A stretch of DNA of 64,000 nt from Pseudoclavibacter chungangensis (GCF_013410545.1 NZ_JACCFV010000001.1:806001-870000), one strand, 5' to 3'; shown: positions 36,336-45,112, counted from the stretch's first letter. Numbers and translations are program-made. Notes: generated by a model from the letters alone, not told the origin.

Positions 36336-36461
36336 GTCGACTTCAATGTGCGCGTCCTCGACAACTTCGCGACGCACGTCGCGCCCGCGCTCGGCTGGAA
36401 GCCGAACACGGACGGTCCCGTGCGGGGACAGGTCGCCGAGGCGGTGGGTGAGGACTCCTGA
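36336..36461 (+). pseudogene. LLM oxidoreductase, displaced native 3' end
   Basis: Forty-two codons including the stop: it begins VDFNVRVLDNF and continues HVAPALGWKPNTDGPVRGQ, in frame with the middle piece at 24166-24865. No promoter or start belongs to it. A terminator hairpin follows at 36494-36533. Confidence 0.88.
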
Positions 36462-36493
36462 CCGGGTGCCCTGATCGGGACGGACGTCTCGTC

Positions 36494-36533
36494 GATCGGA
36501 TCGGCGGGGGCCATCGGCCCCGCCGATCCGATC
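36494..36533. terminator. Terminator of the original LLM gene
   Basis: A 16-bp stem (arms GATCGGATCGGCGGGG and complement at 36518-36533) with an 8-base loop, starting 33 bases after the LLM stop. The following 36534-36856 stretch shows no supported gene. Confidence 0.75.
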
Positions 36534-36856
36534 GTTCCGTCGACGGTCGGGCGCGGCCTCGGCCTGCGCGGCGGCCGCCGAGAAGGAGTGGGTGTCCGCC
36601 GCTGGTCCCTCCCGCATCGCTCGGCACCGCCCGCGAGGGGGCGCGCTGTTGGGCGTGAGTGGATCGCCGTTGTCGTGGTGAGTTCCGAGCCCACCGGCCC
36701 GGCTCGGGTCGGTCGCCGCAGCGATGGGCCTTCCGCTCGTGGCGGTGGTCGTGGTCGTCACCGCGTTTCGGGCGAGCATCGCCGGGCCCGTCTTGGGCGT
36801 TCGGCGAGCGTGGGTGTGAGCTCCTCGTCGGGCGATTCGCACCCGCGCGGTGCGGG

Positions 36857-37174
36857 TCAGTCGTCGGACTCGTTTCCGATCAGTGCGAGAAGACCTGGGA
36901 AGCGGCGCTCGACGTCGTCTCTGCGAAGTGTCACGCCACTGCGGTTGCCCCGATCGACCTGGCGCACCAGCCCCGCTTCACGGAGCACCTTGAAGTGATG
37001 GCTGCGGGCGGATTTCGACAGGTCGAGACCGAAGCTCGTGCACGACCGCTCGTTGTCGTCCGCACCGTTCACCAGATCTCGAACGACGCGGCGGCGGTTC
37101 GGGTCCGCGAGCGCCGACAGCACCGCGCCGAGCTCGATGTCGCCCGGCTCCACGAGTCCTGCTGTGCTCGTCAT
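36857..37174 (-). CDS. ArsR-family regulator
   Basis: A 105-residue winged-helix repressor: ALADPNRRRVVRDLV, the recognition helix DLSKSARSHHFKVLREAGLV and the wing. It is divergent from the MFS exporter gene with an 11-bp inverted repeat between them, so it probably represses itself and the transporter. ATG 37174 is preferred over the longer frame because AAGGA stands before it. No cysteine pair for metal sensing is visible. Confidence 0.85.
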   Translation of the reverse strand: MTSTAGLVEPGDIELGAVLSALADPNRRRVVRDLVNGADDNERSCTSFGLDLSKSARSHHFKVLREAGLVRQVDRGNRSGVTLRRDDVERRFPGLLALIGNESDD

Positions 37175-37239
37175 CGCCACGTCCTTCGCTCGTCGCACCA
37201 CCGAGGTTCTACTTGCATGGTACCTCGATGACATGTCAG

Positions 37240-37285
37240 CCTAGGTTCGATCAATATAGAACCTATTGCGTGTGTCGAACCTAGG
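37240..37285. promoter_or_regulatory. ArsR operator region between regulator and MFS gene
   Basis: CCTAGGTTCGA (37240-37250) and TCGAACCTAGG (37275-37285) are exact complements; within them TAGGTTC-N10-GAACCTA (37242-37265) is a second nested pair. Repeated half-sites in a divergent promoter fit ArsR control of both genes. Confidence 0.65.
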
Positions 37286-37293
37286 AAGAGCCC

Positions 37294-38628
37294 ATGCCCC
37301 GCCCCAGACTGTCGCTGGCCGTGATCCTGCTGGCCCAGTTCGTCATCCCGTTGTCCATCTCCGGCACCGCCATCGCGCTCCCCACGATCGCGGCCGAGCT
37401 GGGCTCCGCTCCGGCTCCCCTGCAGTGGGTGGTCAACGGCTTCAATCTCGCCTTCGCCATCTGCGCGATCGCTTGGGGTGTCTGGTCCGACAGGATCGGC
37501 TACACCCGCTCGTTCCGGATCGGGATCGCCGTCGCCGCGGCCGGGGGTGCGATCAGTGCCATCGCCCCCACGATCGGAATCCTGGACGTGGGCCGTGTCA
37601 TCGCGGGCATCGGTTCGGCGGCCGTGCTGACCGGTGCGGCCCCGCTTCTCAGTCACCTGTTCCAGGGAAAGGCCAGGGCGAAGGCGTTCGTGCTGTTCGG
37701 CACGGTCAACGGCCTCGGGCTCGCCGCCGGCCCAGCGGTATCCGGCCTGCTCCTGTCGGTGTGGGGATGGCGGGGGATCTTCGCTGCACACGCGGTCGTC
37801 CTGCTGGTCGCCCTCATCGGGACGGTGAAACTGCCCGTGCTCGGCCGTGGAAGCACCTCCCTCCGGGCGATCCTGGATTTCTCCGCGCTCAGGGCGCCGG
37901 GGTTCGTTGCCATGACGCTCGTTCCGGTCGCCGGGGCCATCGGGTTCGTCACCTTCCTGACGTACCTGCCGAGCGCAATCGGCGCTGTTCACGGCCTCGA
38001 GGCCGGCGTGACCGGTGCGCTCATGCTGGTCATGACCGTCCCGGTACTCATCGCACCGATCGTCGTCCATCGACTCCTGGAGCGAACGCGGATCACCACC
38101 ACCGGCGTGGTCGTCACCTCGCTCGCCTGCTTGCTGCTCGGTGGCATCGGGGTGCTCGTGTTGCTCCGGCCCGACCTGCCGGTCATGGCAGGTGTCGCGC
38201 CGATGATCCTGCTCGGCCTCGGCTTCGGACTTCCCTTGGGGTTCGTCGACGCGGAAGCACTCGCCGCCGTCCCCGCCGAACGGGCTGGGGCCGCGTCCGG
38301 AGTCGTCAACCTCGTTCGCATCGGTTCCGAAGCGGTGTTCGTCGCGCTGTACGCGGCGATCCTGGCGGCCGTCGTCACTGCTGCGCTTCCCGGCCCGGTC
38401 GGGGAGCTGATCGCGTCCGGGGGTGCGGGCGAGCCGTGGGTCTACCGCGACGGACTCGTCGCAGCAGGCGGAGCGATGGTCGTCCTCGTCGCGGCGACGG
38501 GGATCGCATTCCTCGTCTTCAGTCGGTCCGCCGACAAGCGCGCTGCTGTTCGAGTCGCTCGCGGCGACGAGGGCTTGCGCAACGGCGAACCGTCTCGTAA
38601 TGTACAACCAAATGGTTGTACGAACTGA
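37294..38628 (+). CDS. MFS drug/metabolite transporter
   Basis: A 444-residue MFS protein with 12-14 predicted helices: WVVNGFNLAFAICAIAWG and SDRIGYTRSFRIGI early (the DHA2-type first loop), RVIAGIGSAAVLTGAAPLL in helix 4. Substrate unknown; export of a toxic compound is likely given the ArsR partner. AGGAAGAG precedes ATG 37294. Its end overlaps the promoter of the next gene. Confidence 0.85.
   Translation: MPRPRLSLAVILLAQFVIPLSISGTAIALPTIAAELGSAPAPLQWVVNGFNLAFAICAIAWGVWSDRIGYTRSFRIGIAVAAAGGAISAIAPTIGILDVGRVIAGIGSAAVLTGAAPLLSHLFQGKARAKAFVLFGTVNGLGLAAGPAVSGLLLSVWGWRGIFAAHAVVLLVALIGTVKLPVLGRGSTSLRAILDFSALRAPGFVAMTLVPVAGAIGFVTFLTYLPSAIGAVHGLEAGVTGALMLVMTVPVLIAPIVVHRLLERTRITTTGVVVTSLACLLLGGIGVLVLLRPDLPVMAGVAPMILLGLGFGLPLGFVDAEALAAVPAERAGAASGVVNLVRIGSEAVFVALYAAILAAVVTAALPGPVGELIASGGAGEPWVYRDGLVAAGGAMVVLVAATGIAFLVFSRSADKRAAVRVARGDEGLRNGEPSRNVQPNGCTN
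38575..38621 (+). promoter_or_regulatory. Leaderless, self-palindromic promoter of an ArsR gene
   Basis: TTGCGC (38575-38580) and TAATGT (38598-38603) are separated by 17 bases. The start codon ATG at 38612 begins 9 bases after the -10, so the mRNA would start at or near it. The palindrome GTACAACC-AAAT-GGTTGTAC (38602-38621) covers the -10 and the start codon, ideal for autorepression. Confidence 0.6.
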
Positions 38629-38953
38629 GCTCGACGAGGCCGAGGTGGACGCGATCTTCCAGGCGCTCTCCGACGCGACGCGGCGCGACATCGTGACGCG
38701 CGTCATCGTGCGCGCACAGAGCGTGTCGGAGGTCGCGGAGCACTACGAGATGAGCTTCGCCGCGGTCCAGAAGCACGTTGCGGTGCTGGAACGCGCGGCG
38801 CTCGTCGCCAAGGAGCGCCGCGGACGAGAGCAGATCGTGCACGCGCGGCCGCAGGCCATCGCGCGGGCACGGCGACTCCTCGACGACTACGAGCAACTGT
38901 GGCACGGCCGCATCGACCGGATGCAGCGCATCCTCGACGAAGGGAACGCATGA
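38612..38953 (+). CDS. ArsR-family regulator paired with an SRPBCC protein
   Basis: A 113-residue winged helix: FQALSDATRRDIVTRVIV, the recognition helix region EMSFAAVQKHVAVLERAALV and ERRGREQIVHA. This type is normally followed by an SRPBCC/AHSA1 gene, as here, where the next ATG overlaps its stop. Start chosen at 38612 from the promoter; an ATG 12 bases upstream lies inside the -10 box. Confidence 0.87.
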   Translation: MVVRTELDEAEVDAIFQALSDATRRDIVTRVIVRAQSVSEVAEHYEMSFAAVQKHVAVLERAALVAKERRGREQIVHARPQAIARARRLLDDYEQLWHGRIDRMQRILDEGNA

Positions 38954-39459
38954 TGGCGGAGATCAGCTCGACGAAGGACGTGGACGCACTCACCCTGACG
39001 GTGAATGCCGAGTTCCCGGCGGCGAGCGTGGAGCGGCTGTGGCAGCTCTGGGCCGACCGGGAGCAGTTGCAGCGCTGGTGGGGCCCTCCCGGCTACCCGG
39101 CGACGTTCACCCGGCACGATTTCGGCGTGCCGGGCACGTCCATCTACTTCATGGAGGGGCCGGAGGGTGACCGCCACTACGGCTGGTGGCACTTCCTCGA
39201 GATCGCGGAGCCCGTTCGGCTGCGCATCGAGGACGGCTTCGGTGATGCCGAGGGCAACCCGGACCCGGAGATGCCCGCGCCCGGTGAGTTCATCGTCGAC
39301 TTCGAAGCGACCGCGACGGGCGCACGCTTCACGATCGTGTCGCAATTCGCCTCGCTCGAGCAGTTCGAACAGTTGCTCGCGATGGGCCAGGAGGAGGGTA
39401 TGAAGCAGGCGATCGGGCAGATCGACGCGCTCCTCGCGGACGACCCGGCCACGCCCTGA
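38950..39459 (+). CDS. SRPBCC (AHSA1-like) domain protein
   Basis: A 169-residue START-like fold protein: AEFPAASVERLWQLWADREQLQRWWGP is the typical opening, FHFLE and FEATATGARFTIVSQF later strands. The family binds small hydrophobic ligands. It is coupled to the ArsR gene (ATGATGA overlap). The last 131 bases overlap the 3' end of the MFS gene on the other strand. Confidence 0.87.
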   Translation: MMAEISSTKDVDALTLTVNAEFPAASVERLWQLWADREQLQRWWGPPGYPATFTRHDFGVPGTSIYFMEGPEGDRHYGWWHFLEIAEPVRLRIEDGFGDAEGNPDPEMPAPGEFIVDFEATATGARFTIVSQFASLEQFEQLLAMGQEEGMKQAIGQIDALLADDPATP

Positions 39460-41038
39460 GGGTCGCGCGGCCTGGACTCCCGTCCTCGACGGGTGTCCGT
39501 GTCGACGCCCCGCGATGCTGAACCGCCCTCTCCGGTGTGCGCTCGGGGTGTCGGCGCCCGGCGCTCATAAGACCGGAATGCTCGCCGAGCGCCGACGCTC
39601 GTCGCCGCTTTCCATCCTTCGCGGTTGCACGGCGGATCCCGCTCGACAGTCCACCGGCCCGTTCGAGCCGCAGCGCGGCGACGCCGATGCCGATGCACGC
39701 GACGGCCGGGAGCAGCATCGGCACGGCGCCGAGTGTCGCGGTCCAGGTGCCGCCACCCGCGAGTCGGGTGATGCCCGCGAAGAGGGCGACACCGAGCGCG
39801 CCGCCCAACTGGTTCGCGACGAACAGGATCGTGCTCCCGCTCGGGATCATCTCCTGCGGGAGTCCCCGGTACGTCGCCCCGACCGTCGGCCCGCCGATCG
39901 ACCCCGTGCCGAGCCCGATGAGCAGCGAGAGCACGATGTACCACCAGACGGGAGCCGTCGTGCCGGCGAACGCGAAGGCGGTCCCCGCGGCGAACGTCAC
40001 GCCCGCGCCGACGAGCACGAGGCGAGTCGCCCCGATCCGATCGCTCAGGAACCCGGTGACGGGCATCGCGGCGAGCGTGCCGAGGGCGTACGGGGCGATG
40101 AGCGCACCCGCGGCGAGCGGGGGCAGCCCCACGGCATCCCGATAGAACTGAGGCAGGCCGAACAGCAGCGGGTAGATGGCCGCGCCGACGAGCGTCATCA
40201 CGACGACGCCGGGCACGAATCCTGGCGTACCGAACGTGCGTGCGTCGACGATCGCGCGTTCGCCGCGGCGGCGTAGCCATAGGACGAGTGCGACGAGCAG
40301 GGCCGCGCCCAGCGTGAGCGTGGCCACGGTGACGAGGTCGACGCCCTCCCCACCGGATGCGCGAGAGAATCCCGTCAGCAGGGTCACGGACGTTCCCGCG
40401 AGGAGGACGAGGCCCGTCAGGTCGAACGTGGTCCGGACATCCACGCCGTCGCGGGGGAGCGCGAACCAGGACGCGACGAGGACGAGAGCCGCGGCGATCG
40501 CGATGCCGACGAAGATACAGCGCCACCCGACCGAACCGATCACGAGGCCACCGATGAGCGGGCCGAGCCGCGGGCCAGTCGACATCGCCGCACCGGCGGC
40601 CCCCATGACGCGCCCCATGCGAGCCGGGCCCGCGGACCGCGCGAGCGCCGACAGCATGATCGGTTCGAGCGCACCGGCCCCGAGTCCCTGCAGGGCGCGG
40701 AACGCGATCAGCGCCGGGACGCTCGGCGCGAGCGCGACGGACAGCGACCCGACCGTGAACAGGAGGACGGCGACGAGCCAGGTGCGGCGCATGCCGAAGC
40801 GAGACGACGCCCAGCCGCTGAGCGGGATCGCGACACCCGCTGCGAGCAGCGCGGCGGTCGCGGTCCAGTGCACGCTCCCCGCGGCTGCGGAGAACTCGGC
40901 CGTGAGGTCGGGCACCGCGATGCCGATGATCGTCGCCGACACGAGCGAGAGGACGCCGCCCGGGACGACGACCGCGGCGACGGCGAGCAGGCTCGCCGAA
41001 CCGGAGACTGTCTTGTCGGTTCTCTTTATTGAACTCAT
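39329..41038 (-). CDS. DHA2-type MFS efflux transporter with a long C-terminal tail
   Basis: A 569-residue frame. The first 455 residues form a DHA2-type drug transporter: ATAALLAAGVAIPLSGWASSRFG, RALQGLGAGALEPIML (motif C-like region) and later helices to IGVGVAALRLERAGG. The last 110 or so are Arg/Ser/Pro-rich with no family similarity and run antisense into the SRPBCC gene. A frameshift or lost stop near 39640 is likely. Regulated by the divergent TetR gene through the palindrome over its start codon. Confidence 0.82.
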   Translation of the reverse strand: MSSIKRTDKTVSGSASLLAVAAVVVPGGVLSLVSATIIGIAVPDLTAEFSAAAGSVHWTATAALLAAGVAIPLSGWASSRFGMRRTWLVAVLLFTVGSLSVALAPSVPALIAFRALQGLGAGALEPIMLSALARSAGPARMGRVMGAAGAAMSTGPRLGPLIGGLVIGSVGWRCIFVGIAIAAALVLVASWFALPRDGVDVRTTFDLTGLVLLAGTSVTLLTGFSRASGGEGVDLVTVATLTLGAALLVALVLWLRRRGERAIVDARTFGTPGFVPGVVVMTLVGAAIYPLLFGLPQFYRDAVGLPPLAAGALIAPYALGTLAAMPVTGFLSDRIGATRLVLVGAGVTFAAGTAFAFAGTTAPVWWYIVLSLLIGLGTGSIGGPTVGATYRGLPQEMIPSGSTILFVANQLGGALGVALFAGITRLAGGGTWTATLGAVPMLLPAVACIGIGVAALRLERAGGLSSGIRRATAKDGKRRRASALGEHSGLMSAGRRHPERTPERAVQHRGASTRTPVEDGSPGRATLRAWPGRPRGARRSARSPASYPPPGPSRATVRTARARRIATRS

Positions 41039-41063
41039 GAGTTCACTATACGCATGAGTTCAA
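41030..41063. promoter_or_regulatory. TetR operator between the DHA2 and TetR genes
   Basis: The 16-bp palindrome TGAACTCATGAGTTCA (41030-41045) covers the ATG of the transporter (41036-41038). Half of it, ATGAGTTCAA, repeats at 41054-41063. TetR binding would block the transporter's translation start region and its own promoter. Confidence 0.7.
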
Positions 41064-41092
41064 CGAATCGGACCGCCCGGTAGACTCGTTAC

Positions 41093-41719
41093 ATGAGGAA
41101 GTCGGGCGCCGCGGCGGGGTCGAGCAAGCGAGCGTCCATCCTCGACGCCGCGCTGACCGTGTTCGGGCGCGAGGGGTACGCCGACGCGAGCGTCGACGAG
41201 ATCGCCCGTACCGCCGGTGCCGCCAAACCCACGGTCTACAACCACTTCGGCGACAAGGCGACGCTCTTCTCGGAGGCGATCGCTGCCGCATCGGCGCAGT
41301 CGAACGCGAGGGTCGGGGACGTCATCGACTCGATCGACGTCCGACCCGACGATCTGCGGGCCGAGCTCGAACGCATCGGCGGGGCTCTCGTCGGCTGTCT
41401 CCTCGACGAGGACGGCGTAGCGGTCATGCGGCTGCAACTCGCGGAGCGACAGCGCTTCCCCGAGCTGCTCGACGACATCCGCGACACGAACCGCGAGCGG
41501 ACGATCGACCGCCTCGCCGGCAAGCTCGCACAGATCGCCGCCGTGGGCCTGTTGCGCATCGACGATCCCGACCGGGCAGCGCGTCACCTCATGGCGCTCG
41601 TGTCGGACGACCTGCTGATCCGCAGCGGATTCGGTGCCGTGCGGATGCGGCCCGAGGACACGGTCGAGCCGGTCCGCTCCGGCGTGACGACGTTCCTCGA
41701 CGCGTTCGGCGCGGAGTGA
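41093..41719 (+). CDS. TetR-family regulator
   Basis: A 208-residue protein: N-terminal HTH with SILDAALTVFGREGYADASVDEIARTAG and AAKPTVYNHFGDKATLF, then a ligand domain. Divergent from the DHA2 transporter, its likely target. Confidence 0.92.
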   Translation: MRKSGAAAGSSKRASILDAALTVFGREGYADASVDEIARTAGAAKPTVYNHFGDKATLFSEAIAAASAQSNARVGDVIDSIDVRPDDLRAELERIGGALVGCLLDEDGVAVMRLQLAERQRFPELLDDIRDTNRERTIDRLAGKLAQIAAVGLLRIDDPDRAARHLMALVSDDLLIRSGFGAVRMRPEDTVEPVRSGVTTFLDAFGAE

Positions 41720-41897
41720 GCCGTCGCCCGCGACCGCCGGGTGTCGCCCGGGAAACGGGGGCTTGGCGTGCGCGGTGACTCCCCGATACCGTTGCCCGGC
41801 GCAGCCGGTGCGCACGCGGTCGTCGCGACCTGCGTCCGGCGCACCATCCGGCGGGGGCCGGAGCGGGACGCGCCGATGAGTACCTGGGGACGAACGC

Positions 41898-42419
41898 ATG
41901 AACCGACCGAGCACGCAGCAGGACCACGACGGGGTGCGCGAGCGCATCGACGCGACTCCACCGGCCCCGTCGACCCCGACGACACCGCGGGGTCGACCGC
42001 TCGTCGCCAGTTCGGTGCTGCTCGTCGTCGGTGTCGCGACCACCGTGATCGCCACGTTCATGCCGTGGAACATCGGCGGCTCGCTCGTGGGGGACGAGGT
42101 CTGGAACGGCTGACAGCAGATCGCGGTGAACATCGCCGCGGGCCGCAGCTACGGCATCACGATGACGATCGCGTTCGCCCTCGCGTTCATCGGCGGAATC
42201 CTCTGCCTCGCGGCGGCGGGAGTCGGTCTCGCCCGCGGCAGGCTCGCGTGGGCCGCGATCACCGGCGGCGTGCTGATCCTCCTCGGCACACTGGGAACCT
42301 TCCTCGGGTACGTCGCGCTCGATGCCCTCGACGAGTCCTACGTCGGCGGATGGGTGTTCTGCTTCAGTTGGATCCCGACGCTCGCGGGCGTCGCCGGTCA
42401 CGTCGGACGCCGGTACTGA
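41898..42419 (+). pseudogene. Small membrane protein with an in-frame TGA
   Basis: The 5' part (41898-42113) has a disordered Pro/Thr-rich start and a first helix (VASSVLLVVGVATTVIATFMPW). A TGA at 42111-42113 follows VWNG; the same frame continues QQIAVNIAAGRSYGITMTIAFAL with three more helices to 42419, 173 codons in all. The context VWNG-stop-QQIAV suggests a Trp codon TGG mutated to TGA. The start ATG is at 41898. Family unknown. Confidence 0.7.
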
Positions 42420-42515
42420 ACGTCGTCGACGTGCACGGGGCGATGAGCACGAGGCCCGCGAGCGCCGGATGCGCAGACGAACTCCGACGACGCGAGGCGG
42501 CGGGATACTGGGCTG

Positions 42516-43343
42516 ATGATCAACGCGCCCGTCCCGTCCGCGACCGAGCTCCGGCACCCGGTCGGTGTCTTCGACGGCGGCGTGGGGAGCTTCGACCTCG
42601 TCCGACGCATTCGCGCCCGATATCCACAGCAGGACGTGATCCATCTCGCCGACCGCGCGAGCTTCCCGTACGGCGCGAAGACCGAGAAGGAGCTGCTCGA
42701 GTCGGTCGTCCGGGCGACGCGAGGCCTCGTCGAAATGGGCGCGGAGAGCGTCGTCCTCGCGTCGAACGCCCCGAGCGTGACCGTGCTCGACGGCCTGCGA
42801 GCACGGGCCCAGGTACCCGTCCTCGGCGTGAAGCCGCCCATCGCGGCGGCGTTGGACGCGCTCCCTCCGACCGCGCTCCTCGCGGTGGCGGGCGCGGGCG
42901 TGATGATCGGCAGTCCCGCGCTGCGGGCCCATATCGATGCCGAGGCGGGTGGTCGGGCGAACCGCGTCGTCCCGGTCGTCGCCGACGAACTCATCGCGCT
43001 CGTCGAGGACGGGTCGTTCCTCCGGGACGGGGCCGTCGACGGTCAGGTCCGCGCCTTCCTGGAGCGCCTTCGCGTCCGGTTTCCCGCACTCGGCGGCATC
43101 ACGCTCTCGAGCACGCACCTGCCGTGGCTCGCGGACGCGTTCGTCGCGGCCGCTCCCGAGCTGGCGTTCTTCGACCCCGCCGACGACGTCGTGGCGGCGT
43201 TCGAACCGCTCGCGCGTGCGGGGGGCGGCCGCCTCCTGAGCGTCGCGACGGCGTCCGACGCCCATCCGCTCGCGGAGTACCGCGCGATCGTCTCGCACCT
43301 CGGCCTCGACCTCGATCCGGTGCTCGTCGCGCTCCCGGACTGA
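42516..43343 (+). CDS. Glutamate racemase homologue lacking both catalytic cysteines
   Basis: A 275-residue Asp/Glu racemase-fold protein. It follows MurI closely: GVFDGGVGSFDLVRRI, HLADRASFPYGAKTEKEL, and ITLSSTHLPWL. MurI has ACNTA and LGCTH with two catalytic Cys; here they read LASNA (Ser83) and LSSTH (Ser199). Both bases are thus Ser, so ordinary racemase activity is not expected, though binding or an altered reaction is possible. The reading frame is intact. No ribosome site is clear; the start is ATG 42516. Confidence 0.8.
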   Translation: MINAPVPSATELRHPVGVFDGGVGSFDLVRRIRARYPQQDVIHLADRASFPYGAKTEKELLESVVRATRGLVEMGAESVVLASNAPSVTVLDGLRARAQVPVLGVKPPIAAALDALPPTALLAVAGAGVMIGSPALRAHIDAEAGGRANRVVPVVADELIALVEDGSFLRDGAVDGQVRAFLERLRVRFPALGGITLSSTHLPWLADAFVAAAPELAFFDPADDVVAAFEPLARAGGGRLLSVATASDAHPLAEYRAIVSHLGLDLDPVLVALPD

Positions 43344-43452
43344 CCGCTCACCGGCCGGACCGCAGTCGGTGGCCGGGGACGGAGGAGGATGGTGGGACGA
43401 CCCGCCTCCGACGTCCGCACGGCCGCCGGGTGGTCGCCGCTCGCCGACGACC

Positions 43453-43950
43453 TCAGGCGGGGGTCGAGCGCCCTGGCGCGCGCCGATCCACGCCGAGGTC
43501 GAGCGTGAAGTACGCACTGTGTGGATCGTCCGCGTACGAGCCGAAGGGGCGGCACTCGCGGAATCCGAAGCGTCGGTACAGCCTGCGGGCCGGGGCGAAG
43601 TACGCCGCGCTCCCCGTCACGAGTGAGACCCGGGCGATGCCGCGGCCACGCGCGTCGTCGAGTGCGTGCGTGAGGATGCTCGCGCCGATCCCCGCACCCC
43701 TGCGGGACGGGTCGGTGCGCATGCTCTTGAGTTCCTCGTGCCCGTCCCCCAGCGGAGCGAGTGCGACCGTCCCGACGACGTCACGCTCGTCCAGCGCCGC
43801 CCACACGCGCACGCCCGGTGCCCGGAGGGCGTCGGTACCGAGCGCGTGCTGGCTCTCGACGGGCGATTGCGGCGCGAGTTCACGCAGATGCGCCTCGATG
43901 AAGCCGACGACGATCGGGTCGTCGAGCGAGGCGGGCACGATTCGCAGCAC
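43453..43950 (-). CDS. GNAT-family N-acetyltransferase
   Basis: A 165-residue GNAT protein with the acetyl-CoA loop MRTDPSRRGAGIGASILTHAL and the later YRRFGFRECRPFG. GTG 43950 begins VLRIVPASLDDP, the normal family start, though no strong ribosome site is seen. It converges on the racemase-like gene. Confidence 0.85.
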   Translation of the reverse strand: MLRIVPASLDDPIVVGFIEAHLRELAPQSPVESQHALGTDALRAPGVRVWAALDERDVVGTVALAPLGDGHEELKSMRTDPSRRGAGIGASILTHALDDARGRGIARVSLVTGSAAYFAPARRLYRRFGFRECRPFGSYADDPHSAYFTLDLGVDRRAPGRSTPA

Positions 43951-44209
43951 CCCTGGAGTGTACGAGCCGCCGCCGGGGGCCGTTATCGAGCGCCACATCC
44001 CTTGTCCGGCACATCTTCCTGTGACAGCGTGTGTGCATGCGCTCGGTGCCCCACGACGGTGACGCCGGCCGTCTTGTCGCCTCGTTCGCGCACGACGATC
44101 GGCGACGAGGAGCACGGCCGATGCGGACCGGGTGCGCTCGGCCGCTCACCCCGCGGGCCTCGCAGCCCGACCGCGGACCGGCAGGCGACGGACGCGCGAG
44201 GCGCGCGGC

Positions 44210-45112
44210 ATGATCGGGCTCGTCGCCGCGCCCAGCAACCTCGGGCTGCGGCCGCCGCGACCGCGCAGCGTCCCAGGCACCGCGAAAGCCCCCGAGGCGC
44301 TCCGTGAGGCGGGGTTGTTCCGTCGGCTCGGGCAACGCGGCGCCGTCGACGCCGGAGTCGTCCTGCCCGGCCGCTACGTCGACGACGACGGGTCACGCCC
44401 CACGGACGTCGTCCGCAATCAGGAACAGCTCGTCGTCCACTCCCGACGACTCGCGGGGCGGATCGCGAGCGTGCTCGATGCCGGGCACGCGCCGCTCGTC
44501 ATCGGTGGTGATTGCAGCATCCTGCTCGCCGCGGGAATCGCGACGGCGCGGCGTGGTGGGACCGGGCTCGTGCACATCGACGGCCACACCGACTTCCGCC
44601 ACCCCGGCAACAGCCGGACGATCGGGAGCGTCGCGGGCGAGGATCTCGCGGCCGCGATCGGCGCACACACCGACGCGATCGCCGACATCGACGGGCTGCG
44701 ACCCTACTTCCGGGCCGCCCGCGTCTCCCACCTCGGACACCGCGGCGACGACGAGTACGCCGACGAGGTCCGCCGCAGGATCGGCCTCGTGATCCCCGCC
44801 GCCGACGTGACGCGCGAGAACGTCCGGGCCGTCGCCGACCGGATCCGCGCCACATCGGCGCCGGCGTACTGGCTGCAGCTCGACGTCGACGTGCTCGACC
44901 CGAGTGTGATGCCGGCCGTCGACAGTCCGGCCCCGGGTGGCCTCGGCGTCGATGAACTCGTCGCGCTCCTGCGCGCGCTCGCACCCGAGGCCGTCGGCGC
45001 GTCGGTGACGGTGTTCGACCCCGACCTCGACCCCGACGGGACCCTCGCACTGCGCCTCACCGACGCGCTCGTCGACGGCCTCGGCGAGCTCGGGACACGG
45101 GTCGTGACGTGA
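44210..45112 (+). CDS. Arginase/agmatinase-family protein
   Basis: A 300-residue ureohydrolase-fold protein with metal ligands in GGDCSILLA, HIDGHTDF (an Ala-to-Gly variant of DAHxD) and LDVDVLDP, and a PGGL loop. Members hydrolyse arginine, agmatine or formiminoglutamate. ATG 44210 is chosen because the family domain starts there; the upstream extension is Arg-rich. It is followed by a P-loop gene overlapping by GTGA. Confidence 0.85.
   Translation: MIGLVAAPSNLGLRPPRPRSVPGTAKAPEALREAGLFRRLGQRGAVDAGVVLPGRYVDDDGSRPTDVVRNQEQLVVHSRRLAGRIASVLDAGHAPLVIGGDCSILLAAGIATARRGGTGLVHIDGHTDFRHPGNSRTIGSVAGEDLAAAIGAHTDAIADIDGLRPYFRAARVSHLGHRGDDEYADEVRRRIGLVIPAADVTRENVRAVADRIRATSAPAYWLQLDVDVLDPSVMPAVDSPAPGGLGVDELVALLRALAPEAVGASVTVFDPDLDPDGTLALRLTDALVDGLGELGTRVVT

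Larger units (their letters stand above)
24866..36338. mobile_element. Element 2: AICE-like integrative conjugative element
   Basis: About 11.5 kb inserted near the 3' end of the LLM gene; both junctions share GG-N-GTC (24860-24865; 36333-36338). It contains an FtsK-type translocase, a replication-relaxation-like protein, an Xre regulator, a resolvase and a large serine integrase, the toolkit of actinomycete elements that move as double-stranded DNA. GC and codon use are lower than the chromosome, indicating recent transfer. Two IS copies (26653-27758 and 30352-31808) entered it later. Confidence 0.85.

Noticed and set aside
36282..36842. A 186-residue minus-strand frame after the LLM end
   Set aside because: Arg/Thr/Pro-rich with no similarity, and it overlaps the LLM remnant and a terminator.
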